From Collinsella sp. (lineage in GTDB: Bacteria > Actinomycetota > Coriobacteriia > Coriobacteriales > Coriobacteriaceae), in assembly GCA_019414025.1 (NCBI GenBank), contig DXMU01000015.1, positions 1 through 64,000 of the forward strand: a stretch of DNA of 64,000 bases, read 5' to 3'. This document shows, piece by piece, positions 17,660-26,765 of the stretch; position 1 is the first letter of the stretch, and every line of letters starts with the position of its first letter. The notes below the pieces were generated by a model that saw only the letters and a list, made by a program, of their open reading frames with translations, did no database searches and had not been told where the DNA came from. The position numbers and the translations under genes were made by a program.

Positions 17660-17835
17660 CAACAGCATCCGTCAATCTTTTGGCAAGTTTTTGGTCAGTT
17701 GGGCAGGGCTGTTGAAAACTCGACCCGCCGCTTGCCGACGGCTACCGACCGCCCAGGGCGTCCTGCACCCCTGGGAAAGCCCCGCGTCCTAGGCTCCATA
17801 CCGTCGCCACCCAAAACGGAAAGGACGTGGGCGCC

Positions 17836-18621
17836 ATGACCGAAACCGCTGTTGAAACTTACGAGACCACGACGAGGGGCGCCGCCTCGATGGCAGCCTA
17901 TCGCGCCGTTCGCATCCTGCAACTATTAAGCGAAAACACCGGCGAGGACAAGGCCATGCTTTCCGATGAGTTGATCCGGCGCCTCGCCCATCCCGACGAC
18001 CCCGCCCGCATGCCCATCTCGGCGGCGCGGCGCAGCATCTACACCGCCATCTCCGCACTTCGCCATGCCGGATACGAAATTGAGTACAAGCGCGGCGTGG
18101 GCTATCGACTCTTGACCCGTCCGCTCACCGACGAAGAGATCATCCGGCTCCACGGCATGGTCATGCGCAACCGCTCCACGCCCATCGCCATTCGAAAGAG
18201 CATGGCGCAGCACCTGGTCGCCATGGCGAGTGCCGACGTTCGCGGCTACCTCGATGCACCCGAGCCTGCTCCAAGCGCAGGCGACAAATCCACCAAGGCC
18301 ACACGCACGCCCGTCAAGCGCATCGATGCCTGCGAGCTCATCGAGCAGGCCATCGACCACGGAACCACGGTGAGTTTTGATATTTCGAGTGTCACGGCAC
18401 GCGGAGAGGTCGAAGTGGCACGGATGACACTCCGGCCCTTTGCCATCAAGCAACGAGACGGCATCTCGTATTTGCTGGGAACGGTCTATGACGCGCGAGG
18501 CGCCGATGACACGTTGCGTACCGTAGAGATCGGCCGAATGAGAAACGTCACCACACGTCTCCTCGACGGCAAGAAGCTCTTCGCCGCCCTGGACGAGGAC
18601 GATGCCTCCTCCGCCGCATAA
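17836..18621 (+). CDS. WYL-like HTH transcriptional regulator
   Basis: A 261-residue predicted DNA-binding regulator. The N-terminal part (AYRAVRILQLLSEN ... SAARRSIYTAISALRHAGYEIEYKRGVGYRL) is a winged helix of the DeoR/WYL type. The C-terminal half (VSFDISSVTARGEVEVARMTLRPFAIKQRDGISYLLGTV) has the beta-rich layout of a WYL ligand-binding domain, without a clear W-Y-L triplet. I chose the ATG at 17836, 10 bases after AAAGGA; a GTG 9 bases upstream is too close to that site. The target genes are unknown; the ABC operon follows. Confidence 0.7.
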   Translation: MTETAVETYETTTRGAASMAAYRAVRILQLLSENTGEDKAMLSDELIRRLAHPDDPARMPISAARRSIYTAISALRHAGYEIEYKRGVGYRLLTRPLTDEEIIRLHGMVMRNRSTPIAIRKSMAQHLVAMASADVRGYLDAPEPAPSAGDKSTKATRTPVKRIDACELIEQAIDHGTTVSFDISSVTARGEVEVARMTLRPFAIKQRDGISYLLGTVYDARGADDTLRTVEIGRMRNVTTRLLDGKKLFAALDEDDASSAA

Positions 18622-18690
18622 GACCCTCCGCCGCCCATTCGACTACCCGTACCGCCCATCCGATTCTGTATTAAAAAACCCGCCAGGCTG

Positions 18691-18718
18691 TTGTAAAAAT
18701 GGACATCAGCGCTACTAT
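18691..18718 (+). promoter_or_regulatory. Probable promoter of the ABC transporter operon
   Basis: TTGTAA (18691-18696) and TACTAT (18713-18718) are spaced by 16 bases, followed by a small TGCACT/AGTGCA hairpin and the start of the binding-protein gene at 18782. Confidence 0.45.
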
Positions 18719-18781
18719 AGTCCCACTTGCACTTTGTCCCAGTGCAGTGTTTCCAGCCATTTTTATACTGGGGGTAATGAT

Positions 18782-19762
18782 ATGAAGGACATCACCATCA
18801 GCCGCAGGAGCCTTCTGGTCTCCGCTGGCCTGCTCGCGCTCGCCCCGCTCGCCGGATGCGGCGGCAACTCTGGTTCCGGCTCTGCTGCCGCCGGTTCCGA
18901 CTACACCATCGGCGTTCTGCAGCTCACCGAGCACTCCGCACTCGACGCCGCCAACGATGGCTTTGTCAAGGCCATCAAGGAGAGCGGCCTTAAGGTCAAG
19001 ATCGACCAGAAGAACGCCCAGAACGACCAGTCCACGTGTAAGTCCATTGCCGACAAGTTTGTGGGCGACAACGTCAGCCTGATTTATGCCATCGCCACGC
19101 CCGCCGCGCAGGCTGCCGCCGGCGCCACGGCCGATATCCCCATCGTGGGCTGTGCCATCACCGACTACGCCGCCTCCGGCCTGGTCCAGGACAACGACAA
19201 GCCCGGCACCAACGTCACGGGCGCTTCCGACCTCACCCCGGTCGCCGAGCAGCTCGAGATGATGCAGAAGGTCCTGCCCGACGTTAAAAAGGTCGGCCTG
19301 CTCTACTGCACCGCCGAGTCCAACTCCGACGTCCAGATCAAGGCCGCCAAGAAGGAGCTCGACAAGCTGGGGCTCGAGTACACTGACTTCACCGTCTCGA
19401 GCTCCAACGAGATTCAGTCCGTCGTCGAGTCTGCCGTGGGCAAGGTCGACGCGCTGTACTCCCCCACTGACAACACCATCGCCGCGGGCGCTTCGCAGGT
19501 CGGCCAGATCTGCAAGGAGAATAAGCTCCCCTTCGTGACCGGCGAGGAGGGTATGTGCATGGCCGGCGGCCTGTTCACCCTCTCCATCAACTATAAGGAC
19601 CTGGGCTACGCCGCGGGCGAGATGGCCGTTAAGATCCTGAAGGGCGAGGCCAAGCCCGAGGATATGCCGATCAAGCACCTCTCGAGCAAGGACCTGGTCG
19701 TCGTCAAGAACGACGAGATGGCCGAGGCCCTAGGCATCGACCTTTCCGCTCTGGACGAGTAG
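18782..19762 (+). CDS. ABC transporter substrate-binding lipoprotein (TrpX-type)
   Basis: Extracytoplasmic solute-binding protein of 326 residues. The N-terminus (MKDITISRRSLLVSAG) has a twin-arginine-like start, a hydrophobic stretch and the lipobox LAGC at residues 24-27, so it should be a membrane-anchored lipoprotein. The mature part is a periplasmic-binding fold of the COG2984 group (YTIGVLQLTEHSALDAANDGF). This group includes the tryptophan-uptake protein TrpX, so an aromatic amino acid is a reasonable guess but is not shown. The permease and ATPase follow. Confidence 0.85.
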   Translation: MKDITISRRSLLVSAGLLALAPLAGCGGNSGSGSAAAGSDYTIGVLQLTEHSALDAANDGFVKAIKESGLKVKIDQKNAQNDQSTCKSIADKFVGDNVSLIYAIATPAAQAAAGATADIPIVGCAITDYAASGLVQDNDKPGTNVTGASDLTPVAEQLEMMQKVLPDVKKVGLLYCTAESNSDVQIKAAKKELDKLGLEYTDFTVSSSNEIQSVVESAVGKVDALYSPTDNTIAAGASQVGQICKENKLPFVTGEEGMCMAGGLFTLSINYKDLGYAAGEMAVKILKGEAKPEDMPIKHLSSKDLVVVKNDEMAEALGIDLSALDE

Positions 19763-19833
19763 CGCCATGCGCGGTAACGCGTCTAGGGCCCGCACGCGCG
19801 CCACAGCCGCGTTATTCAATATCTGAGTCCTTG

Positions 19834-19871
19834 GGGCGAACGCTAAAGACCGGCGTTCGCCCTGCTTGTTT
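19834..19871 (+). terminator. Intercistronic hairpin / partial terminator
   Basis: A perfect 10-bp stem (GGGCGAACGC and its complement) followed by TGCTTGTTT lies between the binding-protein and permease genes. It probably lowers downstream expression or stabilises the upstream message, giving excess binding protein. The function is inferred. Confidence 0.55.
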
Positions 19872-19966
19872 CGGATGAGACAAAACATCCGTCCGCAGCT
19901 CTTTTATGCATTGGTACCGCTATTATGGAAAATCACGTGTCCACCCTATCCTAGGAGGTATGAAGC

Positions 19967-20890
19967 ATGCTCATTGCATTGCAGGGCGCCGTTTCGCAGG
20001 GCGTCCTCTGGGGCATTATGGTGCTTGGCGTGTTTATCACGTTCCGCCTGCTCGACATCCCCGATATGACCTGCGACGGCAGCTTTGCCCTCGGCGGCTG
20101 TGTCTGCGCCGTACTCATCGTCAACAATAACGTCGACCCCTTGCTCGCCGTGCTGGCCGGCATGTGCGCCGGCGCCATCGCGGGCGCCGTCACGGGCATC
20201 TTGACCACCGTCTTTGAGATTCCCGCAATCCTCGCCGGAATCCTTACGCAGATCAGTCTGTGGTCCATCAACCTGCGCATCATGGGCAAGTCCAACACGC
20301 CCATCCTTGCCAAGGGCACTATCTTCTCATCCGTCAGCAACATGACGGGCCTGCCGCAGTCCACTGTTGCCATTATCCTAGGCATCGTGCTGGCCGTGGC
20401 CATCGTCGCCATCCTGTACTGGTTCTTTGGCACCGAGATCGGCTCGGCACTGCGTGCCACCGGCAACAACGAGTACATGATCCGCGCCCTGGGCGTTAAC
20501 ACCAACACCACCAAAATGATCGCCCTCGTGCTCTCCAACGCCCTCATTGGCCTTTCGGGTGCGCTCATCTGCCAGAGCCAGAAGTATGCCGACATTGGCA
20601 TGGGCACCGGCGCCATCGTTATCGGTCTTGCCGCCATCGTCATCGGCGAGGTGCTCGGCCGCCTGCTGCCCGGCGGTCTCACGCAGTTCTCCGTCCGTCT
20701 GGCCTCCGCCGTCTTTGGCTCCGTGGTGTACTTCCTCATCCGCGCCATCGTGCTGCAGCTGGGCATGGACGCCAACGACATGAAACTGCTCTCTGCTGTG
20801 ATTGTCGCCGTGGCCCTGTGCGTGCCCGTGGTTTGGGAGCGCTATAAGCTCCGCAGCTCCTACACGAAGGGAGATGAGGCAGATGCTTAA
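19967..20890 (+). CDS. ABC transporter permease (TrpY-type)
   Basis: Inner-membrane permease, 307 residues, with about eight predicted helices. It belongs to the COG4120 group related to branched-chain amino-acid permeases (FRLLDIPDMTCDGSFALGG near the start, then RATGNNEYMIRALGVNTN as the ATPase-contact loop). The ATG at 19967 lies 8 bases after an AGGAGG site. Its last 8 bases overlap the ATPase gene, so translation is coupled. Confidence 0.88.
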   Translation: MLIALQGAVSQGVLWGIMVLGVFITFRLLDIPDMTCDGSFALGGCVCAVLIVNNNVDPLLAVLAGMCAGAIAGAVTGILTTVFEIPAILAGILTQISLWSINLRIMGKSNTPILAKGTIFSSVSNMTGLPQSTVAIILGIVLAVAIVAILYWFFGTEIGSALRATGNNEYMIRALGVNTNTTKMIALVLSNALIGLSGALICQSQKYADIGMGTGAIVIGLAAIVIGEVLGRLLPGGLTQFSVRLASAVFGSVVYFLIRAIVLQLGMDANDMKLLSAVIVAVALCVPVVWERYKLRSSYTKGDEADA

Positions 20891-21677
20891 GCTCTCGCAC
20901 GTCAAGAAGACCTTTAACAAGGGCACCGTCACCGAGAAGCGCGCGCTCACCGGCGTCGACCTTACCCTCAACGACGGCGACTTTGTAACTGTGATCGGCG
21001 GCAACGGCGCCGGCAAATCCACGCTGCTCAACATGATTGCCGGCGTATATCCGCTCGATTCGGGCGTTATCGAGCTCGACGGCACCGACATCTCGCGCCT
21101 GAGCGAGTCGCAGCGAGCCAAGTACCTGGGCCGCGTGTTCCAGGATCCCATGCGCGGCACCGCAGCCGACATGCAGATTGCCGAGAACTTGGCCCTCGCC
21201 AAGCGTCGCGGCCAGCGTCGCGGCCTTTCGTGGGGCGTCACCAAGGCCGAGAAGGACGAGTACGTTGAGTTGCTCAAGCGCCTGGACCTTGGCCTGGACA
21301 CGCGCCTCAACGCCAAGGTCGGCCTGCTTTCGGGTGGCCAGCGCCAGGCACTCACGCTGCTCATGGCCACGCTCACCAAGCCGCGCTTGCTGCTGCTCGA
21401 CGAGCACACCGCGGCACTCGACCCCAAGACCGCCTCTAAGGTGCTCAATCTGACCGAGGAGATTGTCGACGAGAACCACCTGACCACGCTCATGGTCACG
21501 CACAACATGAATGACGCCATCCGTCTGGGCAATCGCCTGATCATGATGCACGAGGGCCACGTTATCTACGACGTGGCGGGCGACGAGAAGAAGTCGCTCA
21601 CCGTCGCCGACCTGCTGCAGAAGTTCGAGGAGGTCTCGGGCGGCGAGCTCGCCAACGACCGCATGCTGCTGAGCTAA
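20883..21677 (+). CDS. ABC transporter ATP-binding protein (TrpZ-type)
   Basis: Cytoplasmic ATPase that powers the permease, 264 residues. Walker A is GGNGAGKST near residue 40, the signature is LLSGGQRQ near residue 150, Walker B is LLLLDEHTAALD, and the switch His is in VTHNM. It belongs to COG1101, the usual partner of COG2984/COG4120. It overlaps the permease gene by 8 bases and is followed by two terminator-like hairpins. Confidence 0.92.
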   Translation: MLKLSHVKKTFNKGTVTEKRALTGVDLTLNDGDFVTVIGGNGAGKSTLLNMIAGVYPLDSGVIELDGTDISRLSESQRAKYLGRVFQDPMRGTAADMQIAENLALAKRRGQRRGLSWGVTKAEKDEYVELLKRLDLGLDTRLNAKVGLLSGGQRQALTLLMATLTKPRLLLLDEHTAALDPKTASKVLNLTEEIVDENHLTTLMVTHNMNDAIRLGNRLIMMHEGHVIYDVAGDEKKSLTVADLLQKFEEVSGGELANDRMLLS

Positions 21678-21726
21678 AACCTGCCAATAAGGGACAGGTT
21701 TATTTTGGCAGGTTTTATCTGTGCAA
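21676..21726. terminator. Terminator-like repeat, family E (AAACCTGCC subtype)
   Basis: AAAACCTGCCAA and TTGGCAGGTTTT bracket a loop holding AAGGGACAGGTTTA. It is nearly identical, in inverted orientation, to 58861-58898. It starts at the ATPase stop codon and ends in T residues, so it probably also terminates transcription. Confidence 0.75.
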
Positions 21727-21741
21727 ACGTCAAAACCGCCG

Positions 21742-21781
21742 CAAAGGGACAGACGCCCTTGCGGCGGTTTTCGCATATTAT
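21742..21781. terminator. Terminator-like hairpin with AAAGGGACAG core
   Basis: AAAACCGCCGCAAAGGG and CCCTTGCGGCGGTTTT form a 16-bp stem with one bulge around ACAGACG. The loop edge shares the AAAGGGACAG motif of the family E repeats. It lies before the 5'-nucleotidase gene. Confidence 0.7.
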
Positions 21782-21835
21782 GTCGATAATCCGATATTCA
21801 ACCAGACATTCTGGCTAAGGACTAAGGAGACTGCC

Positions 21836-23860
21836 ATGAAAAGACTCCCCCGCCTTGCGTTAGCCGCCACGTTGTTTGCCGGCGCGCTCGCAAGCGTCCC
21901 AAGCCTCGCTTTCGCGGGGAACCTGCCCGCCGCTATTGACGGCTCCGTGGCCGTCATGCACACCAACGACATCCACGGCAGCTTCAAGTACAGCTACAAC
22001 GCAAGCAAGGGCACCGGCACTGTGGGCTTTGATGGACTGGCGGTTCTCTATAGCGCCCAAAACAGCGCCCCCGATCTTTTGCTCGATGCGGGCGACACCT
22101 TCCACGGACAGTCCTTCGCCACCATGAGCGAGGGCAAGAGCATCGCCGAGCTCATGGACACCTTCTACGCCGACGGCTACGACGCGGCCACGCCAGGCAA
22201 CCACGACTGGAGCTACGGCGCGGACAAGCTCCGCACCATGACCGGCTCCAGCACCACTAGCACGCCCTTCGCCATGCTTTGCGCGAACGCAACGTCCTCG
22301 AACGGCGTATGGAGCTCGAGCATCACCAAGACGCTCAACCGCACTTGGAAGGACGGCGAGGACAGTTCCACGTTTAACTACAAGATTAAGGTCGGCGTCA
22401 TCGGAGCCATGGATGAGTCGCTAGGTTCCTCGCTGCGCGCAGACCTGGTCGCGGGTACGTCGTTCTCGAGTGCCGCAAACGCCATCAATGCCGAGGCAGA
22501 GCAGCTGCGCAAGGAGGGCTGCGATGTTGTTGTGTGTATCGCGCATGCGCTCAACGCCAAGGCCTTTGCCACACAACTCGCCGGCGTCGATGCCCTTATC
22601 GCAGGCCACGAGCACATCAACCTTAACGAGAAGGTGACGGGAGCCGACGGCAAGACGATCCACGTTGTCGAGGCAGGCAGCGCCTTTGCCGAGGTGGGGC
22701 TGCTTTCCATTCCGTACAAATACGACACGAATGGCACCGAGACGACCGACGATGACACGGTCACGATCCCTGCAGACGGCAGCGACGAGAAGCTCTACAC
22801 CGCCAAGAACGTCAACGACCTTTTGGCAGACCCCGACAAGGGCTCCGACTACCAAAGCCGCCTTGAAGACGTCCGCAACAAGATCAAGCCGCTCGACGAG
22901 GCCTTTGAAAACGAATCGAACAAGGTGCTCGGCACATCCACCACCAACTATTTCTACGGCGAAGACGCCGCAGGCACACATGGTTGGGAAATGGTGCGCA
23001 CCACCGATTTCCGCCCCAGCAAGGAGGGCGATACCACCAAGGCCCAGACCATCGGCCACGTGATTTGCGGCTCCTATCTTGCCTTGACGGGCGCGGACCT
23101 CGCTATCGAAAACGCTGGCGGCATCCGCGGCGGCATCACTGCGGGCGATGTGACCGCCGGCAACGTCATCGCCATCTCGCCCTACGGCAACACCGTGGAG
23201 ACCTGGACCATGACCGGTGCTGACTTCCTCGCAGCGCTCGAGCACTCGCTGCAGATCAGCGACGAGTGCAATCACAGCTACGAGCTTCAGCAAGCCTACG
23301 TGGCGGCCGGCCACACCGAGCAGGAGGCGCAAGACATGTACAAGTGGCGCGACGACTCCGGCAGTGTCCTTTCCTTCGGCGGCATCAACGTGACAATCGA
23401 TTGGACGCAGTCCGAAGGAAAGCGCATCGTGAGTGCCACGCTCACCAAGGATGGCAGCACGCTCGACCCCGCCAAGACCTATACCGTCGCCACCAACAAC
23501 TACATCATCACCAACACGACTGACTTTCCCACTTTCGCAAACGCCATCAAGCACACCGAGTGGGGTACCTGCGAGTCAGCGCTAAGGGCGCTGATTGGGC
23601 AGAACGGCTGGGAGAGCAAGATGGCCGGGCTCGCCGGCACCATCAGCTTCGGCTCCGCAGCCGTGGACCCCACGCCCACACCGGCCCCGACGCCTAAGCC
23701 CTCGCCTAAGACGGACACGGCGACCACGAAGGTCATCACCAAGAAGACGACCGGTAAGCTCGCCGCAACGGGAGACCGCACGCTGGCAGTAGTTGGCGCG
23801 TGCCTTATCGGCGGCATCATCGTCATCATGCTCGGCATTATCTGGAAGCGTCGACGCTAA
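21836..23860 (+). CDS. Cell-wall-anchored 5'-nucleotidase / metallophosphatase
   Basis: A secreted nucleotidase of 674 residues that would release nucleosides and phosphate outside the cell. A Sec signal peptide covers residues 1-27. The metallophosphatase domain carries MHTNDIHGSF, LLDAGDTFHG, PGNHDW and AGHEHINL metal motifs. The 5'-nucleotidase C domain follows (IENAGGIRGGI, ISPYGNTVETWTMTG). A Pro/Thr/Lys linker leads to LAATG, a hydrophobic helix and KRRR, a sortase sorting signal of the LAxTG (class E) type. AAGGAG precedes the ATG. Confidence 0.92.
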   Translation: MKRLPRLALAATLFAGALASVPSLAFAGNLPAAIDGSVAVMHTNDIHGSFKYSYNASKGTGTVGFDGLAVLYSAQNSAPDLLLDAGDTFHGQSFATMSEGKSIAELMDTFYADGYDAATPGNHDWSYGADKLRTMTGSSTTSTPFAMLCANATSSNGVWSSSITKTLNRTWKDGEDSSTFNYKIKVGVIGAMDESLGSSLRADLVAGTSFSSAANAINAEAEQLRKEGCDVVVCIAHALNAKAFATQLAGVDALIAGHEHINLNEKVTGADGKTIHVVEAGSAFAEVGLLSIPYKYDTNGTETTDDDTVTIPADGSDEKLYTAKNVNDLLADPDKGSDYQSRLEDVRNKIKPLDEAFENESNKVLGTSTTNYFYGEDAAGTHGWEMVRTTDFRPSKEGDTTKAQTIGHVICGSYLALTGADLAIENAGGIRGGITAGDVTAGNVIAISPYGNTVETWTMTGADFLAALEHSLQISDECNHSYELQQAYVAAGHTEQEAQDMYKWRDDSGSVLSFGGINVTIDWTQSEGKRIVSATLTKDGSTLDPAKTYTVATNNYIITNTTDFPTFANAIKHTEWGTCESALRALIGQNGWESKMAGLAGTISFGSAAVDPTPTPAPTPKPSPKTDTATTKVITKKTTGKLAATGDRTLAVVGACLIGGIIVIMLGIIWKRRR

Positions 23861-23913
23861 GCTACACCACCGGGCCTTGCAGCCCCGCCGCGTAAACCTT
23901 ATATCGAGCGCAG

Positions 23914-23945
23914 AAGCCCGTCCAATGTGATCGGACGGGCTTTTT
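23914..23945 (+). terminator. Rho-independent terminator after 5'-nucleotidase
   Basis: AGCCCGTCC and GGACGGGCT form a 9-bp stem followed by T residues, about 55 bases after the stop codon and just before the mscS promoter region. Confidence 0.88.
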
Positions 23946-23987
23946 GGTGGGTATCATGGTTGGACGATCATTAGGAGGTTTCCCTAC

Positions 23988-24755
23988 ATGGAATTGTTTG
24001 AGCCGATTCTTCATTTCTTTGCACAACGATGGGTCCACAACATCATCTGGGCCGGTATCTTGGCCATCGGCACCGCCGTTGCCGCCAAAATCGCGTCCAA
24101 GACCCTGCACCACCTGCTTAACCGCGATGATAACCCGCTCCCAGCATCGAGCATCTTCATCAACATCACACGCGCCGTCATCTGGATGATCGGCGGCAGC
24201 TTTATCCTCGACAACTGTTTTGGCATTAATGCAAACGCCCTCGTCGCCGCTCTTGGCGTCGGCGGCATCGCCATCTCGCTCGGCTTTCAGGACACGCTGT
24301 CGAACCTTATCGGCGGTATGCAGGTGACCTTCATGGGCATCATCAAGCCCGGCGACAATATCGAGGTCGGCAGCGTGTCGGGCGTGGTCCAAGACATCAC
24401 CTGGCGCCACACGACCATCGAGGACGCCTGCGGGCAGACCATCATTGTGCCCAACTCCAACATCTCCAAGAACACGCTCGTGCATCTGATGCCCTTTGGG
24501 CGCGTGGCCGTGCCCGTTGCCGTAAAGGACACGTCTAAGTGGGCCTCGCTGGACGCGCTGGCAGATGAGCTTACCGACGCCACCAAGGCCGCGGTGCTTC
24601 CCATCTCTGGCTTTGACAAGGAGCCGTACGTGCTCTTTAGCGAGATCGGCGACTTTGGCGTCAAGGGCAAAATCATCTTTATCGTCAGCGACGATAGCAC
24701 CACCTTCACGGCAGCCGACGCCTGCATTCGTGCCATCGCCCCCATCATCGCCTAA
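23988..24755 (+). CDS. Small-conductance mechanosensitive channel (MscS family)
   Basis: Membrane channel that opens under hypo-osmotic tension, 255 residues. Two predicted helices precede the pore helix TM3 (LVAALGVGGIAISLGFQDTLSNLIGG), rich in Gly and Ala as in MscS. The beta domain follows (KPGDNIEVGSVSGVVQDITWRHT, then IVPNSNISKNT). An AGGAGG site lies before the ATG. A family E hairpin overlaps the stop codon. Confidence 0.92.
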   Translation: MELFEPILHFFAQRWVHNIIWAGILAIGTAVAAKIASKTLHHLLNRDDNPLPASSIFINITRAVIWMIGGSFILDNCFGINANALVAALGVGGIAISLGFQDTLSNLIGGMQVTFMGIIKPGDNIEVGSVSGVVQDITWRHTTIEDACGQTIIVPNSNISKNTLVHLMPFGRVAVPVAVKDTSKWASLDALADELTDATKAAVLPISGFDKEPYVLFSEIGDFGVKGKIIFIVSDDSTTFTAADACIRAIAPIIA

Positions 24756-24792
24756 ACTACCACAAAGGGGACAGGCACCTTTGTGGTAGTTT
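24754..24792. terminator. Terminator-like repeat, family E
   Basis: Perfect 15-bp arms (AAACTACCACAAAGG and its complement) surround GGACAGGCA. It starts inside the mscS stop codon. The core AAGGGGACAGGCACCTTT recurs at 27481, 29494 and, inverted, 31204. Confidence 0.75.
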
Positions 24793-24848
24793 CGCATCGT
24801 GGTACCATGGTTCATATCGTTGTTTAAACGACTAAGGGAGTAGACACC

Positions 24849-26765
24849 ATGGAAGAGGCCTATCGTCAAGCACGCAAGCGCGGCGAGCAGGGACGCCGTC
24901 GCGCCATCAGCCAAAGCGAGCACCCGTACCTTACGGACCTCGACAGCTTGGTTGCCCAGCTCCCCTTAGGTCAGCGAGAGAGCGTCGGCCTGCGGGATAT
25001 TCCGCTCGAAATGGTCGTCGGCACGGTTACCAAGGGCCGTCAGTCTGCCTTTTCGTGCAACTTTATGCCCCTGTTGCCATTTAGCACCGAGTTCGCCCGC
25101 AAGTGGTCCAACCTCTACGACATCCAGGTGACCGAGGGCTATCGCGACCCCATCATCGTCACCGAGTTCATGCATCGGTTCTACGTCCAAGAGGGCAACA
25201 AGCGCGTCAGCGTCCTCAAATTCCTGGACGCCCCGACGGTTTCGGCCAAGGTCACCCGCCTCTACCCCGGAAAATGGGATTCCGTCGAAAGCCGCCTCTA
25301 TGGCGAGTTCTGCGCGTTTTGGCGCGTCTGCCCCCTATACGAGATCGAGTTCTCGCGTGAGGGAAGCTACGAGACGCTCGCCAAGATGCTCGGTCAGAAC
25401 CTTATCGAAAAATGGCCGCAGAAAAAGGTCGACTACCTGCGCCACACCTTCCTGCTCTTTAAGCGCGCCTACCTGCGCGCCGGCGGCGACCATCTGGACA
25501 TTACGCCCGCCGACGCTATGCTCGTTTACCTCAACGTGTACAACCAAGACCGCTTGCTGGACACGCCGACGGATATCGTCGTAAACCGCCTGTGCAAGAT
25601 TTGGCGCGAGTTGGTCATTGCCGGCAAAAGTGATGAGGAGAAGGTCGATCTTGTCGAGGCACCGAGTGTCGATGAGGAAGAGGCGCCCGCCAAGTCCACC
25701 TCCGGCGTGCTCAACTTCTTTATGGGCAAGACCGTCTACTCGGCGGCCAACCCTCTGCGCATCGCCTTTATCCATGAGTTCCCCTGTGCGACGTCGAGCT
25801 GGGACAGCCTGCACGACCAAGGGCGTCAGTATCTCGATGAGCATTTTGGCGGTATCGTGCGCACCGAGGCGTTCGAAGACTGTCACAATCCGGACGTGTT
25901 CTACGCCGCCGTGGAAACGGCTGTCAAACATGGAGCTAACGTCATCTTCTCGACCTCGCACCGCCTGATGGAATACGCGCTCAGAGCTGCCGTTGAGTAT
26001 CCACAGGTGCGATTCCTTAACTGCTCTATCGGCCTTCCCCACCAAAGCGTCCGTTCGTACTTTGGCAAGATGTACGAGGCCAAGTTCCTCCTGGGCGCCC
26101 TTGCCGCCAGTATGGCGGACAACCACCGTATCGGCTACCACGCGTCGGTCTTCGCCTCGGGCGCGCTTAGCGAGATCAACGCCTTTGCGATTGGCGCCTC
26201 GCTGCTCGACCCCCGCGCGCAAATTATCCTGACCTGGGGCGATGTGCCCGCCGGAGGCCTTGCCGAGGCCATGTGCCGCGAAGGCGTGAGCGTCATGACC
26301 GGCGCTGACATGTCAAAGTCGCTCGTAGACCCTACGGCCTACGGACTCCACCGCCTGGTCGATGGCAAGGTCGTCGGCATCGCCATGCCGGTCTGGAACT
26401 GGGGCCGATACTACGAGCTTATCGTGCGAAGCCTGCTGCATGGCACCTGGGATGAGACCAGTGACGACAGCCAGGTTCGCGCCGTCAACTACTGGTATGG
26501 CATGAGCTCGGGCGTCATCGACATTCGCTACGCTCCGGGCCTGCCCTATCAGACGCGCAAACTGGTGCAGCTGCTCCGCAATGGCATCGTCGAGGGCTCC
26601 ATCAATCCATTTGGCGGCGAGCTTCATAGCCAAGACGGCGTGGTGCAGATCGAGGGCTTTCCCCCACTGCCGAGCGCGCAGATTGTCGAGATGAACTGGC
26701 TGGCTGACAACGTTATAGGCTCGATTCCGCAGCTCGATAACGAGCCGGAGGTCCGTGCCCTATGA
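24849..26765 (+). CDS. Cytoplasmic ParB-like / BMP-type ligand-binding fusion protein
   Basis: A 638-residue protein with no signal peptide, lipobox or membrane segment. Residues about 50-130 resemble a ParB/sulfiredoxin-like domain (RDPIIVTEFMHRFYVQEG then NKRVSVLKFL). Residues about 295-620 match the BMP/PnrA nucleoside-binding fold (LRIAFIHEFPC, GIVRTEAFED, ANVIFSTSHRLMEYAL, FLNCSIGLPHQSVRSYFG, EAKFLLGALAASM). BMP proteins are normally extracellular lipoproteins of purine-nucleoside transporters, so a cytoplasmic fusion implies an intracellular sensor. The phosphoesterase gene overlaps its end by 4 bases. The function is unknown. Confidence 0.75.
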   Translation: MEEAYRQARKRGEQGRRRAISQSEHPYLTDLDSLVAQLPLGQRESVGLRDIPLEMVVGTVTKGRQSAFSCNFMPLLPFSTEFARKWSNLYDIQVTEGYRDPIIVTEFMHRFYVQEGNKRVSVLKFLDAPTVSAKVTRLYPGKWDSVESRLYGEFCAFWRVCPLYEIEFSREGSYETLAKMLGQNLIEKWPQKKVDYLRHTFLLFKRAYLRAGGDHLDITPADAMLVYLNVYNQDRLLDTPTDIVVNRLCKIWRELVIAGKSDEEKVDLVEAPSVDEEEAPAKSTSGVLNFFMGKTVYSAANPLRIAFIHEFPCATSSWDSLHDQGRQYLDEHFGGIVRTEAFEDCHNPDVFYAAVETAVKHGANVIFSTSHRLMEYALRAAVEYPQVRFLNCSIGLPHQSVRSYFGKMYEAKFLLGALAASMADNHRIGYHASVFASGALSEINAFAIGASLLDPRAQIILTWGDVPAGGLAEAMCREGVSVMTGADMSKSLVDPTAYGLHRLVDGKVVGIAMPVWNWGRYYELIVRSLLHGTWDETSDDSQVRAVNYWYGMSSGVIDIRYAPGLPYQTRKLVQLLRNGIVEGSINPFGGELHSQDGVVQIEGFPPLPSAQIVEMNWLADNVIGSIPQLDNEPEVRAL

